Assembly: GCA_041751955.1 (NCBI GenBank)
Contig: JBGSIB010000061.1
Span: forward strand, 50,701-114,700
From: UBA2040 sp041751955
GTDB lineage: Bacteria; Bacteroidota; Bacteroidia; Flavobacteriales_D; Crocinitomicaceae
Length of the DNA: 64,000 nt
Direction: 5' to 3'
This document shows, piece by piece, positions 50,663 to 59,082 of this stretch. The first letter of the stretch is position 1; the number at the start of each line of letters is the position of its first letter. The notes under the pieces are model-generated. The model was not told the origin of the DNA. It did no database searches and saw only the letters and a program-made list of their open reading frames with translations. A program made the position numbers and the translations under genes.

Positions 50663-53123
50663 GTCCGAGGGAAATTAAATTCACTAGCAAACGATAAGCG
50701 CCAGGTACACCCACAGGCAGCTCACGAAAGAAGGACAATCCTGTATAAATATAGTAACCATCGCCATATGGCGCGACTAAAAGTGAACCGTCCTTGCTTT
50801 CTTCTCCCGGGTCATTGCATGCGAGAATTGGTGTAAACTCTGGTCCCCATTCGTTTGGAAAATACAGACCTCGTTCTTGTACCCAATTGTTGAAGTCTGA
50901 AGCAGTTATTTTATTTGGAGAATTCAATACGGGATGCTCAGGGGACAAAAAGCGAACTTCGGCTGTCTCATCTGTAACACGATCTCTACTTAATTTCAAA
51001 TTATACGGTGCAATATCGTTTGTAACCAAGGCATGACTTGTGTTGTACTGCACAATCAAATTCCCACCTCTTTTCGTGTACTCAAAAAGTTGTGGTAAAA
51101 TGCTGGCCATATTGTCTTTCGTATTCAGAGCACGGATGCCTAGTACAACGGCATCGTAATCGTCAATTCTTGATAAATCTGCTTCAGTTAAAATATCGAC
51201 TGTATAACCAACCAATCGCAGTGCATCTGGAATAGCATCGCCAGCACCTTCGAAATAAGCAACTTTTTTTCCTTTAATCTGAATATCAACGATATTAATG
51301 TTGACTTCACTCGATTTCATATAAATCTGAGTTGGAATATGGTCGTATTCTATGAATTTCACTTCTTTGTCGAAAAGCGTACCATTTTCTCCTATAATTC
51401 TGGGAATAAATACCCCTGATTTTGCATTTTTGGCGGGAATTAATTCAAAAACAAAAGTTTGCTCTTCGTTGATTTTAGTTAAAAGTATATTTTCCTTGAA
51501 TTCCTTTATTTCCCATCCTTCCGGTATTTCTATTTTCCACTTACCCGAAAACAAATCGACATTATTTTTTAAACGAACCTCAACTTTTTGCGATTCGCCA
51601 AGCTTGGCTAAAATATTGCTTTCTGTGACCGAAATTGAAACACTGGGCTGCACATAAAATGGTTTATAAATTTCTCCCTTAACAGGATCATTTTCCTTAT
51701 AAACTAGCGGTATTTTCGCACTCAATTTGTAAAAATCATAGTTCATTTCGATTTCTAGATAACTGAATGCTCCGTTATCTGGTTTTAATACCAAATCTTG
51801 ATTGGCGAGAACATAAGTTCCAAGAGTTCCAGGCATTTGCAACCAATAAGGGGAAGAAACAGCACTAGAACTGGGAACGACAATTTTTTGTTTGAGAACA
51901 AATGCTTTGTTTTGAGTCAAGCGCTCAAAATTCTTGTTATTCCAATTCAAATTAGATAAACCGAATGTCTGAAATGAAAAACTACTGCTATTTCTTGCTA
52001 GAAATTCAAAATTAATTTCCAACGAATCTCCATTTGCCGCCGCATATTTCGAGGCTACAGCTTCAAGATAAACACCTCCACATTGTAAAATTAATTTTTC
52101 TATTTCCTCTATTTTTTCAGTTACTCTGGTATTCTTTGACAATTTATTGAGGCTATTTCTAAGACGGAACAAATCCGTTATAGATTTATCCGGATGATTC
52201 ATGTCAAATTTCTTCAATATCTTATCGATTGCCTTTTCAATACCTTTTGCTCCAGATATTCTGTTCCATGAAAAATCTATATCATCGAAAAGAGAATTGC
52301 GAGCTTTTGTGCCTTTCATATGCTCGAAATATTCCAATTGTTCACCACGGACCCCGGTTGAGCCAAATCCTTGACTCTTGTGCATGCTGCGGCTCAAAGC
52401 TGCTATTTCATTGCAAGATGTACCTAAAAGAGCATTATAAGCACCAATATCTTCAGCCACAACATTTGGATCGTCTGCCGAGATTTTATCGTTCCACCAA
52501 CGTCCTGTATTAGTAACTAATCGTTTGACTTGCCAAATTTCAACACGTGATAATTGTTCAGGATAAGCATTTGGATCTGCAGCCAAATCAAAGGCTTCTT
52601 CACCTAACAAAGCTGAAGCTGTATGGTGTCCATGCCCTCCTCTTCCATCAGTTGGAAAACGACAAACGATAACATCAGGCTGAAAAGAGCGAATAACATA
52701 GACCAAATCTCCCAGGACTTTTTCCTTATCCCAAATCTGGAAGGTTTCTTCCTGATTTTTCGAATAACCAAAATCATTTGCACGAGAAAAATATTGACGC
52801 CCACCATCCACTGAACGTGCCATTAATAATTCTTGGGTGCGAATCAAACCCAATTCGTCACGTAATTCAGGACCAATCAAATTTTGACCACCGTCTCCAC
52901 GCGTTAAAGACATATATGCCGTAGTAGCTAACTTTTCATTGGCACAATAAGCAATAAACCTAGTATTTTCATCGTCGGGATGTGCCGCTAGATAAAGCAC
53001 TCGAGCTTGAACCTTTAGTTTTTGAATATTGGTGTAAATTTCGCTAGCACTCCATTGTTGCGGTTTTTGAGATAAAGAATAAAGCGAGAAAAATATAAAT
53101 ATTAGGACGATGATTTTGTTCAT
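50655..53123 (-). CDS. Secreted PIG-L family deacetylase, large form
   Basis: 822 residues. Signal peptide (1-18). The PIG-L/LmbE metal motif is AAHPDDEN (about 46-53) and the third ligand is in GRGGHGHHTASALLGEEAF. These are zinc-dependent N-acetyl sugar deacetylases. The protein is three times the length of the catalytic domain: the middle (about 330-600) is beta-rich and the C-terminus (about 600-822) has the look of a glutamine amidotransferase-like or ThuA-like fold (YFEGAGDAIPDALRLVGYTVD; GGNLIVQYN). Probably acts on a secreted glycoconjugate, periplasmic. It is coupled through overlaps to the small membrane protein and the symporter, so deacetylation and uptake are likely linked. Confidence 0.88.
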   Translation of the reverse strand: MNKIIVLIFIFFSLYSLSQKPQQWSASEIYTNIQKLKVQARVLYLAAHPDDENTRFIAYCANEKLATTAYMSLTRGDGGQNLIGPELRDELGLIRTQELLMARSVDGGRQYFSRANDFGYSKNQEETFQIWDKEKVLGDLVYVIRSFQPDVIVCRFPTDGRGGHGHHTASALLGEEAFDLAADPNAYPEQLSRVEIWQVKRLVTNTGRWWNDKISADDPNVVAEDIGAYNALLGTSCNEIAALSRSMHKSQGFGSTGVRGEQLEYFEHMKGTKARNSLFDDIDFSWNRISGAKGIEKAIDKILKKFDMNHPDKSITDLFRLRNSLNKLSKNTRVTEKIEEIEKLILQCGGVYLEAVASKYAAANGDSLEINFEFLARNSSSFSFQTFGLSNLNWNNKNFERLTQNKAFVLKQKIVVPSSSAVSSPYWLQMPGTLGTYVLANQDLVLKPDNGAFSYLEIEMNYDFYKLSAKIPLVYKENDPVKGEIYKPFYVQPSVSISVTESNILAKLGESQKVEVRLKNNVDLFSGKWKIEIPEGWEIKEFKENILLTKINEEQTFVFELIPAKNAKSGVFIPRIIGENGTLFDKEVKFIEYDHIPTQIYMKSSEVNINIVDIQIKGKKVAYFEGAGDAIPDALRLVGYTVDILTEADLSRIDDYDAVVLGIRALNTKDNMASILPQLFEYTKRGGNLIVQYNTSHALVTNDIAPYNLKLSRDRVTDETAEVRFLSPEHPVLNSPNKITASDFNNWVQERGLYFPNEWGPEFTPILACNDPGEESKDGSLLVAPYGDGYYIYTGLSFFRELPVGVPGAYRLLVNLISLGHD

Positions 53124-53253
53124 GATGCTAAAAATAGCGAAAACTAAGATTTACGTCATGGTAATTCCGCGTTGAAAATTGGAATCCTCTCTATTTTTCG
53201 TTGCAAGTTGTGCAAATTGGAACATTTTTTGCGTTTATACGAATAACATAGTT

Positions 53254-54114
53254 ATGCGGAATTTACTTTTTATCGTTTTCTTTTTTTTTGCGTTCTATTT
53301 GAATTCGCAAACTGACCTTAGCGGACTTTGGCAAGGAATTCTTGTCCAAAATGGAACTACGCAAGCAGAATCGCATCCCTTTTTTCTTGAAGTGAAGAAG
53401 GAGAACGGAAAAATATCTGGCCGGACGAGAGAAGAATTATATAAGACCGAGTTCTACGGAGTTGGGAAACACTATGGCTCGATTAAAGGAAACGAGTTGA
53501 CTTTTAAACATGTCGTTTACACGAAGAAAGAAGGCAATTCAAAAATAACGTGGTGTAAGTTGCAGGGAACTTTACTGTACAACGAAACTACTGGCTACTT
53601 GGAAGGAAACTATACCAGCATGGATTGTAGGCAAAATGCAGGAAAAATAATTTTATATAGAACGAAAAATAAGTTCACAGATGACAACTCACCTATCGCT
53701 TCTCACACATCACGAGATGCATTGATTAAGGACTTAGAAAAAGGACTTGCTTCGCCTGAAAAAAGGGCCGTTGATCGAGAAAATTTTGCTTTCGAACCCA
53801 TTTACTTTGATTACGATAAAGCTGTAATCAGAGCAGAGTACTTTGATTTTTTATCCCGAATTGTTAGAGTAGTGAACGGTCATTCAGACTTAAGAGTGAA
53901 AGTGACAGGAAATACAGATGCTGATGGTTCAGATAAATACAATGACGAATTGTCAAAAAGAAGGGCTCAAGCTATAATCGATTGGTTTGTAAAAGAAGGC
54001 ATTTCAGCCGACCGAATAGAAATTGATTTCAACGGTGAAAAGAAACCGGTCGATAGAAACGATACGAAAGAAGGGAAACAAAAAAATCGAAGAGTTGAGT
54101 TTGAATTTATATAA
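53254..54114 (+). CDS. Secreted OmpA-family protein
   Basis: 286 residues from the ATG at 53254 (MRNLLFIVFFFF), which gives a proper signal peptide ending LNSQ; an earlier in-frame ATG at 53179 would add 25 residues with no signal character. Residues about 25-140 form a beta domain (LSGLWQGILVQNGTTQ, GRTREELYKTEFYG). The C-terminal OmpA domain (about 175-286) has FDYDKAVIRAEYFDFLSRIV, VKVTGNTDADGSDKYNDELS and FNGEKKPVDRNDTKEGKQKNRRVEF. The domain binds peptidoglycan. No lipobox. Confidence 0.88.
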   Translation: MRNLLFIVFFFFAFYLNSQTDLSGLWQGILVQNGTTQAESHPFFLEVKKENGKISGRTREELYKTEFYGVGKHYGSIKGNELTFKHVVYTKKEGNSKITWCKLQGTLLYNETTGYLEGNYTSMDCRQNAGKIILYRTKNKFTDDNSPIASHTSRDALIKDLEKGLASPEKRAVDRENFAFEPIYFDYDKAVIRAEYFDFLSRIVRVVNGHSDLRVKVTGNTDADGSDKYNDELSKRRAQAIIDWFVKEGISADRIEIDFNGEKKPVDRNDTKEGKQKNRRVEFEFI

Positions 54115-54122
54115 AAAAAAGA

Positions 54123-54153
54123 AAACCGCTAATCTCAAAGAAACTAGCGGTTT
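54123..54153. terminator. Bidirectional terminator between OmpA-like gene and DUF2147 gene
   Basis: AAACCGCTA (54123-54131) and TAGCGGTTT (54145-54153), perfect 9-base stem. The T tract on the minus strand is stronger than on the plus. Confidence 0.8.
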
Positions 54154-54172
54154 AAATTAATATCGATATCAA

Positions 54173-54607
54173 TTACTCCTTCACTCTCACCCAAGTTTGC
54201 GTTCTGAAAAAAGGTCCGATGTATCCACGAACATTCAATTGGTCTGGTTTGTCCTTACTCAACCACATTTTCAAAGAGTAGATTTTTCCGTCTAATGGAT
54301 CACAAATAGTTCCTCCACTCCATGAAGATCCATTCCAATTTAATTCACGTACGATTTGCAATCCCAGCAAAGGCTGATCCTTGCGGTCATCTGTGCATTC
54401 TGTACATTTCGCATTCGGTTCTCTCCCTTCACGAGGGTACAAGAAAATGATTTTTCCATACAACTTCCCGTCTTCTTTATACAGTTCGACGATGGATTTC
54501 TTTTTGTTTGTTTTGTCGTCAATAGTTACCCATTTTCCCACACAGGACTGAGCAAAAACGACAAGGTTAAACATAACCGCCAGAGATAAAATAAGTATTT
54601 TCTTCAT
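54173..54607 (-). CDS. Secreted DUF2147 family protein
   Basis: 144 residues. Signal peptide 1-19 (NLVVFAQ). DUF2147 features: CVGKWVTIDDKTNKKKS, VELYKEDGKLYGKIIFLYP, a CTECTDD cysteine pair, LNWNGSSWSGGTICDPLDG and LNVRGYIGPFFRTQTWVRV. The fold is a small beta barrel, in the periplasm, of unknown function. It is a single gene ending at the bidirectional hairpin. Confidence 0.87.
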   Translation of the reverse strand: MKKILILSLAVMFNLVVFAQSCVGKWVTIDDKTNKKKSIVELYKEDGKLYGKIIFLYPREGREPNAKCTECTDDRKDQPLLGLQIVRELNWNGSSWSGGTICDPLDGKIYSLKMWLSKDKPDQLNVRGYIGPFFRTQTWVRVKE

Positions 54608-54673
54608 TCTAAACTTTGTTTAATTATTTGTTTATAGATGCCTAAAAATAGACTTTTCAAACAACATTAACAA

Positions 54674-55234
54674 TTACTGTTCCAAAAAGTTTTTGATAAT
54701 AACTCGACCATGTTCGGTCATGATGCTTTCTGGATGAAACTGAACACCAAATAATTTTCGCTCTGAGGATTCTATTGACATGATGATATTACTAGCAGAA
54801 ATAGAAGTGCTTCGCCATTCGTCAACATCCTGAATATCGACAGCCCATGAGTGATAAAGACCGACTTCAAAGTTTTCTGGAAGCTGATCCAACAAAACTG
54901 ATTCTCCTAATCTCTGAATCGTTTCTTGAATTCCGTGTTTAACAAGTTTTTGATTGTACAACTTCCCTCCTGTCACTGAAACTAGAGCTTGCATTCCTAA
55001 ACAAACTCCCAATATGGGTTTCTTGTCCATATTCTCCTCCAAACAGAGCATCATGCCCGCTCGTTCATTTGGGAGTCCTGATCCAGGTGAAAGAATAATT
55101 TTGTCATACAGTTCACCTCCTCCTTTTTGGAATTGATTTTCGCGTAAAACCGTTACATCAGTATCCATTCCTTCCAAATAATGAGCAAGGTTAAAAGTGA
55201 AGGAATCAAAGTTATCTATGAGAAGGATTTTCAC
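54674..55234 (-). CDS. pabA: Aminodeoxychorismate/anthranilate synthase glutamine amidotransferase, GTG start
   Basis: 186 residues from the GTG at 55234 (VKILLIDNFDSFTFN). The longer frame to 55378 overlaps the divergent ridA gene and is not protein-like. The class I amidotransferase triad is Cys78 in GVCLGMQAL, His167 and Glu169 in QFHPESIM. It supplies ammonia to chorismate for p-aminobenzoate or anthranilate; with no trpE or pabB nearby, I cannot decide which, and many Bacteroidota use one protein for both. The intergenic 48 bases to ridA are the only space for two promoters. Confidence 0.9.
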   Translation of the reverse strand: MKILLIDNFDSFTFNLAHYLEGMDTDVTVLRENQFQKGGGELYDKIILSPGSGLPNERAGMMLCLEENMDKKPILGVCLGMQALVSVTGGKLYNQKLVKHGIQETIQRLGESVLLDQLPENFEVGLYHSWAVDIQDVDEWRSTSISASNIIMSIESSERKLFGVQFHPESIMTEHGRVIIKNFLEQ

Positions 55235-55282
55235 TGCTTTTTGCCTTAAAATTAGTAAACTTGCACAAAGTTTCTTCTTCCC

Positions 55283-55660
55283 ATGAAAAAAGCGATTTCC
55301 ATTCCTGGCGCTCCGGCTCCAATTGGACCTTATTCTCAGGCAATTGTAAAAAATGACAGCCTTTTTATTAGTGGTCAAATTCCATTGAACCCAATGTCCG
55401 GTGAATTGGTTTTGGATACTATTTCAAATTCTACCAAACAAGTTTTAGAAAACATTTCAGCATTGATTTCAGCTGCCGGATTCAAAATGGAAGATATTGT
55501 GAAATGCAGTATATTTTTGAAATCCATGGATGATTTCGCAGAGGTAAATGCGGTATACGCGTCATACTTTCAAAATGTACCTCCAGCCCGTGAAACTGTT
55601 GAAGTTTCAAAATTGCCCTTAAACGTTTCTGTTGAAATCAGCTGTATTGCCATAAAATAA
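55283..55660 (+). CDS. ridA: RidA family enamine/imine deaminase
   Basis: 125 residues. Family signatures: GPYSQAIVKNDSLFISGQIP and PPARETVEVSKLP, with the catalytic arginine Arg103. RidA hydrolyses reactive 2-aminoacrylate formed by PLP enzymes, which fits a genome region with many PLP enzymes. Forms trimers. It is divergent from pabA and followed 14 bases later by the glycosyltransferase gene. Confidence 0.95.
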   Translation: MKKAISIPGAPAPIGPYSQAIVKNDSLFISGQIPLNPMSGELVLDTISNSTKQVLENISALISAAGFKMEDIVKCSIFLKSMDDFAEVNAVYASYFQNVPPARETVEVSKLPLNVSVEISCIAIK

Positions 55661-55674
55661 TTAGAATTCAAGAT

Positions 55675-57651
55675 TTGCCCAATACTTATCCATACAAGAT
55701 CAGCATCGTCGTTGTTAATTACAACGTAGAATTCTTCTTGGAGCAATGTTTGAATTCTGTTCGAAAATCTTTGGAAAAAGTCTCAGGTGAAGTATATGTA
55801 GTAGATAATTACTCTATCGATGGCTCAGTAGAAATGGTGAGAGAAAAATTTCCCGAATTTCATCTTATACCTAACAAAGAGAATTTAGGTTTTTCCAAAG
55901 CGAATAACCAAGCCATGCGTTTGGCAAAAGGAGAATATATTTTATTGTTAAATCCAGATACCGTTGTAGAAGAAGATTCTTTTCAAAAAGTAATTGATTT
56001 TATGGATGAACATCCTGAAGCGGGTGGTTTAGGAGTGAAAATGGTGGATGGAAAAGGTAGATTTCTTCCCGAATCAAAACGAGGTTTACCGACGCCTGGC
56101 GTAGCTTTCTTTAAAATCTTTGGATTTTCTCACTTGTTTCCTAAATCTAAATTGTTTGGACAATACCATTTGGGATTTTTGAATGAAAATGAAGTTCACA
56201 AGGTAGATATTCTTTCGGGCGCTTTTATGCTCATGAGAAAAGAAGCCTTAGATAAGGTGGGGCTTTTAGATGAAGCCTTTTTCATGTATGGAGAAGATAT
56301 TGACCTTTCTTATAGAATTACACAAGGCGGATATTCGAATTACTATTTCCCGAAAACTTCTATCATTCATTATAAAGGAGAAAGTACCAAAAAAAGCAGT
56401 GTTAACTATGTTCTTGTTTTCTATAAAGCCATGGTCATCTTTGCGAAGAAACATTTCACCCAGAAAAATGCTCAACTTCTCTCTTTTTTAATTTATACCG
56501 CCATATACCTTAGAGCTGGAGCCGCTATTTTTATGCGAATGTTAAAACGCATCATGTTGCCATTTTTAGACTTTACCTTTATTTTTGGTGGATTATTTGC
56601 CTTAACAAACTATTGGAAAATGTCGAATATAGCTTTTCCAAATTATACTTTCGAAATAGCATTACCAAGCTATACGTTGCTATGGATGGTCAGTATGTTT
56701 CATCAAGGACTGTATGATAAACCTTTCAAATATTGGAACGCTATCAAAGGAACAACTATAGGTACCTTGGTCCTACTCGTTGTATATGCGCTGCTTCCTA
56801 AAGAATACCAATTTTCCAGGCTCTTTATTTTGCTCGGTTCGGTTTGGGTTTTGGGTTATGTTGCCATTTCTCGGGTTTTCATGCATCTTTTCCTTGGGGC
56901 AAAATTCAAACTTTCTCAAAGCAAGAACAAAAGTTTCGCCATTGTTGGAAATATGGAAGAAATAGAACGTGTTGAAAAATTACTACGACAAACGGTTCGC
57001 AACATTTCCCGCATCTACAAAGTCAGTCCAACTGATAACAAAACGGATGAACAAATTGGTACTTTAGATCAATTGGACCAAGTTGTTTTTATCAATAAAA
57101 TTGATGAAGTTATTTTCTGTGCGAAAGATTGTACAGCCAACAGAATAATCCACTGGATGAAAGCATTAGAAGGAGGTCATTTGGATTTTAAAATTGCCCA
57201 GCCAGAAACCTATTTTCTTATCGGTTCAAACTCTATCGACACAGCTGGAGATTTGTACTTAATGCAAGTCAACAAGATAGAAGACCCTAAAAACAAGCGA
57301 CTTAAGAGATTGTTCGATTTTTTAAGTGCGTTGATTTTATTTATTGTTTCGCCATTAATCATCTGGTTTTACGAAGACAAATGGCAATGGTTTAAAAATA
57401 TTTTGAGTGTTGTTGTCGGCAGTAAATCCATGGTTAGCTACCAAAATGAACCGAACGAAAGCGGTCAACTTCTACCTAAAATTAAGTATGGTATTTTGTC
57501 TCCAAATGATGTTTATAAACACGAAGACACGAAGCTAGTAGAAAAACGAAATTTGTTGTATGCCAGAGATTATAGCTGGTTGCAGGATTTAAAGATATTA
57601 AAAACTTGTTGGGGAAAACTTGATTCATTCCCCAATTTATCAAAGCGGTAA
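55675..57651 (+). CDS. GT2 glycosyltransferase fused to a degenerate polyprenyl-phosphotransferase-like end, TTG start
   Basis: 658 residues from the TTG at 55675. The first strand (YKISIVVVNYNVEFFLEQ) begins seven residues later and no ATG precedes it, so a TTG start is required. The GT2 domain covers about 1-235, with LLLNPDTVVEEDS as the DxD-type site and FMYGEDIDLSYRITQGG as the acceptor loop. Five or so membrane helices (about 270-420) follow, then a nucleotide-fold-like region (about 430-530, SFAIVGNMEEIERVEKLL), and finally LKRLFDFLSALILFIVSPL, which matches the start of bacterial sugar-transferase domains, but the catalytic core is missing. Likely an envelope polysaccharide enzyme. 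Confidence 0.87.
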   Translation: MPNTYPYKISIVVVNYNVEFFLEQCLNSVRKSLEKVSGEVYVVDNYSIDGSVEMVREKFPEFHLIPNKENLGFSKANNQAMRLAKGEYILLLNPDTVVEEDSFQKVIDFMDEHPEAGGLGVKMVDGKGRFLPESKRGLPTPGVAFFKIFGFSHLFPKSKLFGQYHLGFLNENEVHKVDILSGAFMLMRKEALDKVGLLDEAFFMYGEDIDLSYRITQGGYSNYYFPKTSIIHYKGESTKKSSVNYVLVFYKAMVIFAKKHFTQKNAQLLSFLIYTAIYLRAGAAIFMRMLKRIMLPFLDFTFIFGGLFALTNYWKMSNIAFPNYTFEIALPSYTLLWMVSMFHQGLYDKPFKYWNAIKGTTIGTLVLLVVYALLPKEYQFSRLFILLGSVWVLGYVAISRVFMHLFLGAKFKLSQSKNKSFAIVGNMEEIERVEKLLRQTVRNISRIYKVSPTDNKTDEQIGTLDQLDQVVFINKIDEVIFCAKDCTANRIIHWMKALEGGHLDFKIAQPETYFLIGSNSIDTAGDLYLMQVNKIEDPKNKRLKRLFDFLSALILFIVSPLIIWFYEDKWQWFKNILSVVVGSKSMVSYQNEPNESGQLLPKIKYGILSPNDVYKHEDTKLVEKRNLLYARDYSWLQDLKILKTCWGKLDSFPNLSKR

Positions 57652-57656
57652 ACATA

Positions 57657-57664
57657 TATTTTTG
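57657..57664 (+). promoter_or_regulatory. -7 box for the 2-oxoacid dehydrogenase E2 gene
   Basis: TATTTTTG, predicted start near 57671, leader about 25 bases. Confidence 0.5.
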
Positions 57665-57695
57665 TTATTAACTAAAGGACAGGGCTAAAATTATT

Positions 57696-59030
57696 ATGGC
57701 ACAGATCGAAATTAGACTCCCTAAGATGGGAGAAAGCGTTACGGAAGCAACCATTACAAATTGGTTGAAGAATGTTGGTGACTCAGTGAAAATTGACGAG
57801 CCTTTAGTGGAAGTTGCTACAGATAAGGTTGATAACGAGTTACCATCAGAAACTGCAGGTGTTTTAGTGAAGCAATTGTTTCAGAAAGACGAAGTGGCTC
57901 AAGTTGGTGATGTTATTGCGATTATTGCAACGGATGGTGATAGTGCACCAACTGAAGATGCGCCTGCAAGTGTCGAAAAAACAGCTGAAGTTATCTCTCA
58001 AGATATTTCTGTAGTTCAAGATAGCGTTAATGGCTCAGTTGCCATAACAACTTCTAAGAATGGAGAGTCTGGGAAATTCTATTCTCCGTTGGTTCGAAGT
58101 ATTGCAGAGAAAGAAGGCGTAACGATGTCTGAATTGGAAAACATTTCCGGTTCTGGACAAGGAAGTAGAGTAACGAAGAAAGATATCTTAAGTTATTTGG
58201 ATAATCGAGGTTCTGGTGGAGCTATGTCGGTTGCTCCTGCAAAAGAAGTTTCGAAGGAAACTGTTTCTGCACCAGCTGCTCAAGTTTCCGCAGTAAAAGC
58301 ACCGGTGATTCCTTCAATGCCAGGTGACGAAATCATTGAAATGGACAGAATGCGCAAGTTGATTGCGGATCATATGATTATGTCAGTTCAAACTTCAGCG
58401 CACGTTACCTCTTATGTTGAGGCAGATGTAACCAACATCGTCAACTGGAGAAACAAAATCAAGAATGAATTCGCAAAACGAGAAGGTGAAAACCTAACGT
58501 TCACACCAATATTTATGGAAGCCATCGTGAAAGCGATTAAGGATTTCCCTATGGTGAATATCTCGATAAGCGGAAACAACATCATCAAAAGAAGAGACAT
58601 TAATTTGGGAATGGCCACTGCTTTGCCTTCAGGAAACTTAATTGTACCTGTTATCAAAAGTGCTGATCGTCTCAATTTGGTTGGACTCGCAAAAGCTGTT
58701 AATGCAATGGCCGTTAATGCGCGTGAAAACAAATTGAAGCCCGAAGACATACAAGGTGGAACTTATACGGTTACCAATGTTGGAACATTTGGCAACGTAA
58801 TGGGGACACCAATTATAAATCAGCCCCAAGTAGCTATTTTGGCACTAGGCGCTATACGAAAAGTACCAGCGGTGATTGAAACCCCAGAAGGAGATTTCAT
58901 TGGTATTCGTCACAAAATGTACCTATCACACTCTTATGATCATAGAGTAGTTGATGGAGCTTTGGGTGGTATGTTCGTTAAGCGTGTTTCCGACTATTTG
59001 GAGCAGTTTGATGTGAATAGAACTTTATAG
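57696..59030 (+). CDS. bkdB: 2-oxoacid dehydrogenase E2, lipoamide acyltransferase (branched-chain type)
   Basis: 444 residues. Lipoyl domain (about 1-80) with Lys44 in ATDKVDNELP; linker; subunit-binding domain (about 127-162, FYSPLVRSIAEKEGV and SGSGQGSRVTKKDI); catalytic core with His416 in SYDHRVVDGALGG. The EVATDKVDNELPS lipoyl motif and PAGXXX-like core pattern match branched-chain or 2-oxoglutarate-type E2 more than pyruvate-type. Substrate preference is an inference. It is not adjacent to an E1 or E3 gene; the PDH E2 at 20939-22210 is a paralogue. Confidence 0.85.
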   Translation: MAQIEIRLPKMGESVTEATITNWLKNVGDSVKIDEPLVEVATDKVDNELPSETAGVLVKQLFQKDEVAQVGDVIAIIATDGDSAPTEDAPASVEKTAEVISQDISVVQDSVNGSVAITTSKNGESGKFYSPLVRSIAEKEGVTMSELENISGSGQGSRVTKKDILSYLDNRGSGGAMSVAPAKEVSKETVSAPAAQVSAVKAPVIPSMPGDEIIEMDRMRKLIADHMIMSVQTSAHVTSYVEADVTNIVNWRNKIKNEFAKREGENLTFTPIFMEAIVKAIKDFPMVNISISGNNIIKRRDINLGMATALPSGNLIVPVIKSADRLNLVGLAKAVNAMAVNARENKLKPEDIQGGTYTVTNVGTFGNVMGTPIINQPQVAILALGAIRKVPAVIETPEGDFIGIRHKMYLSHSYDHRVVDGALGGMFVKRVSDYLEQFDVNRTL

Positions 59031-59082
59031 GAAGGGATTTCTACCAATTCGGTTGATTTTCACTTCGTTAAAACAAATAAAA

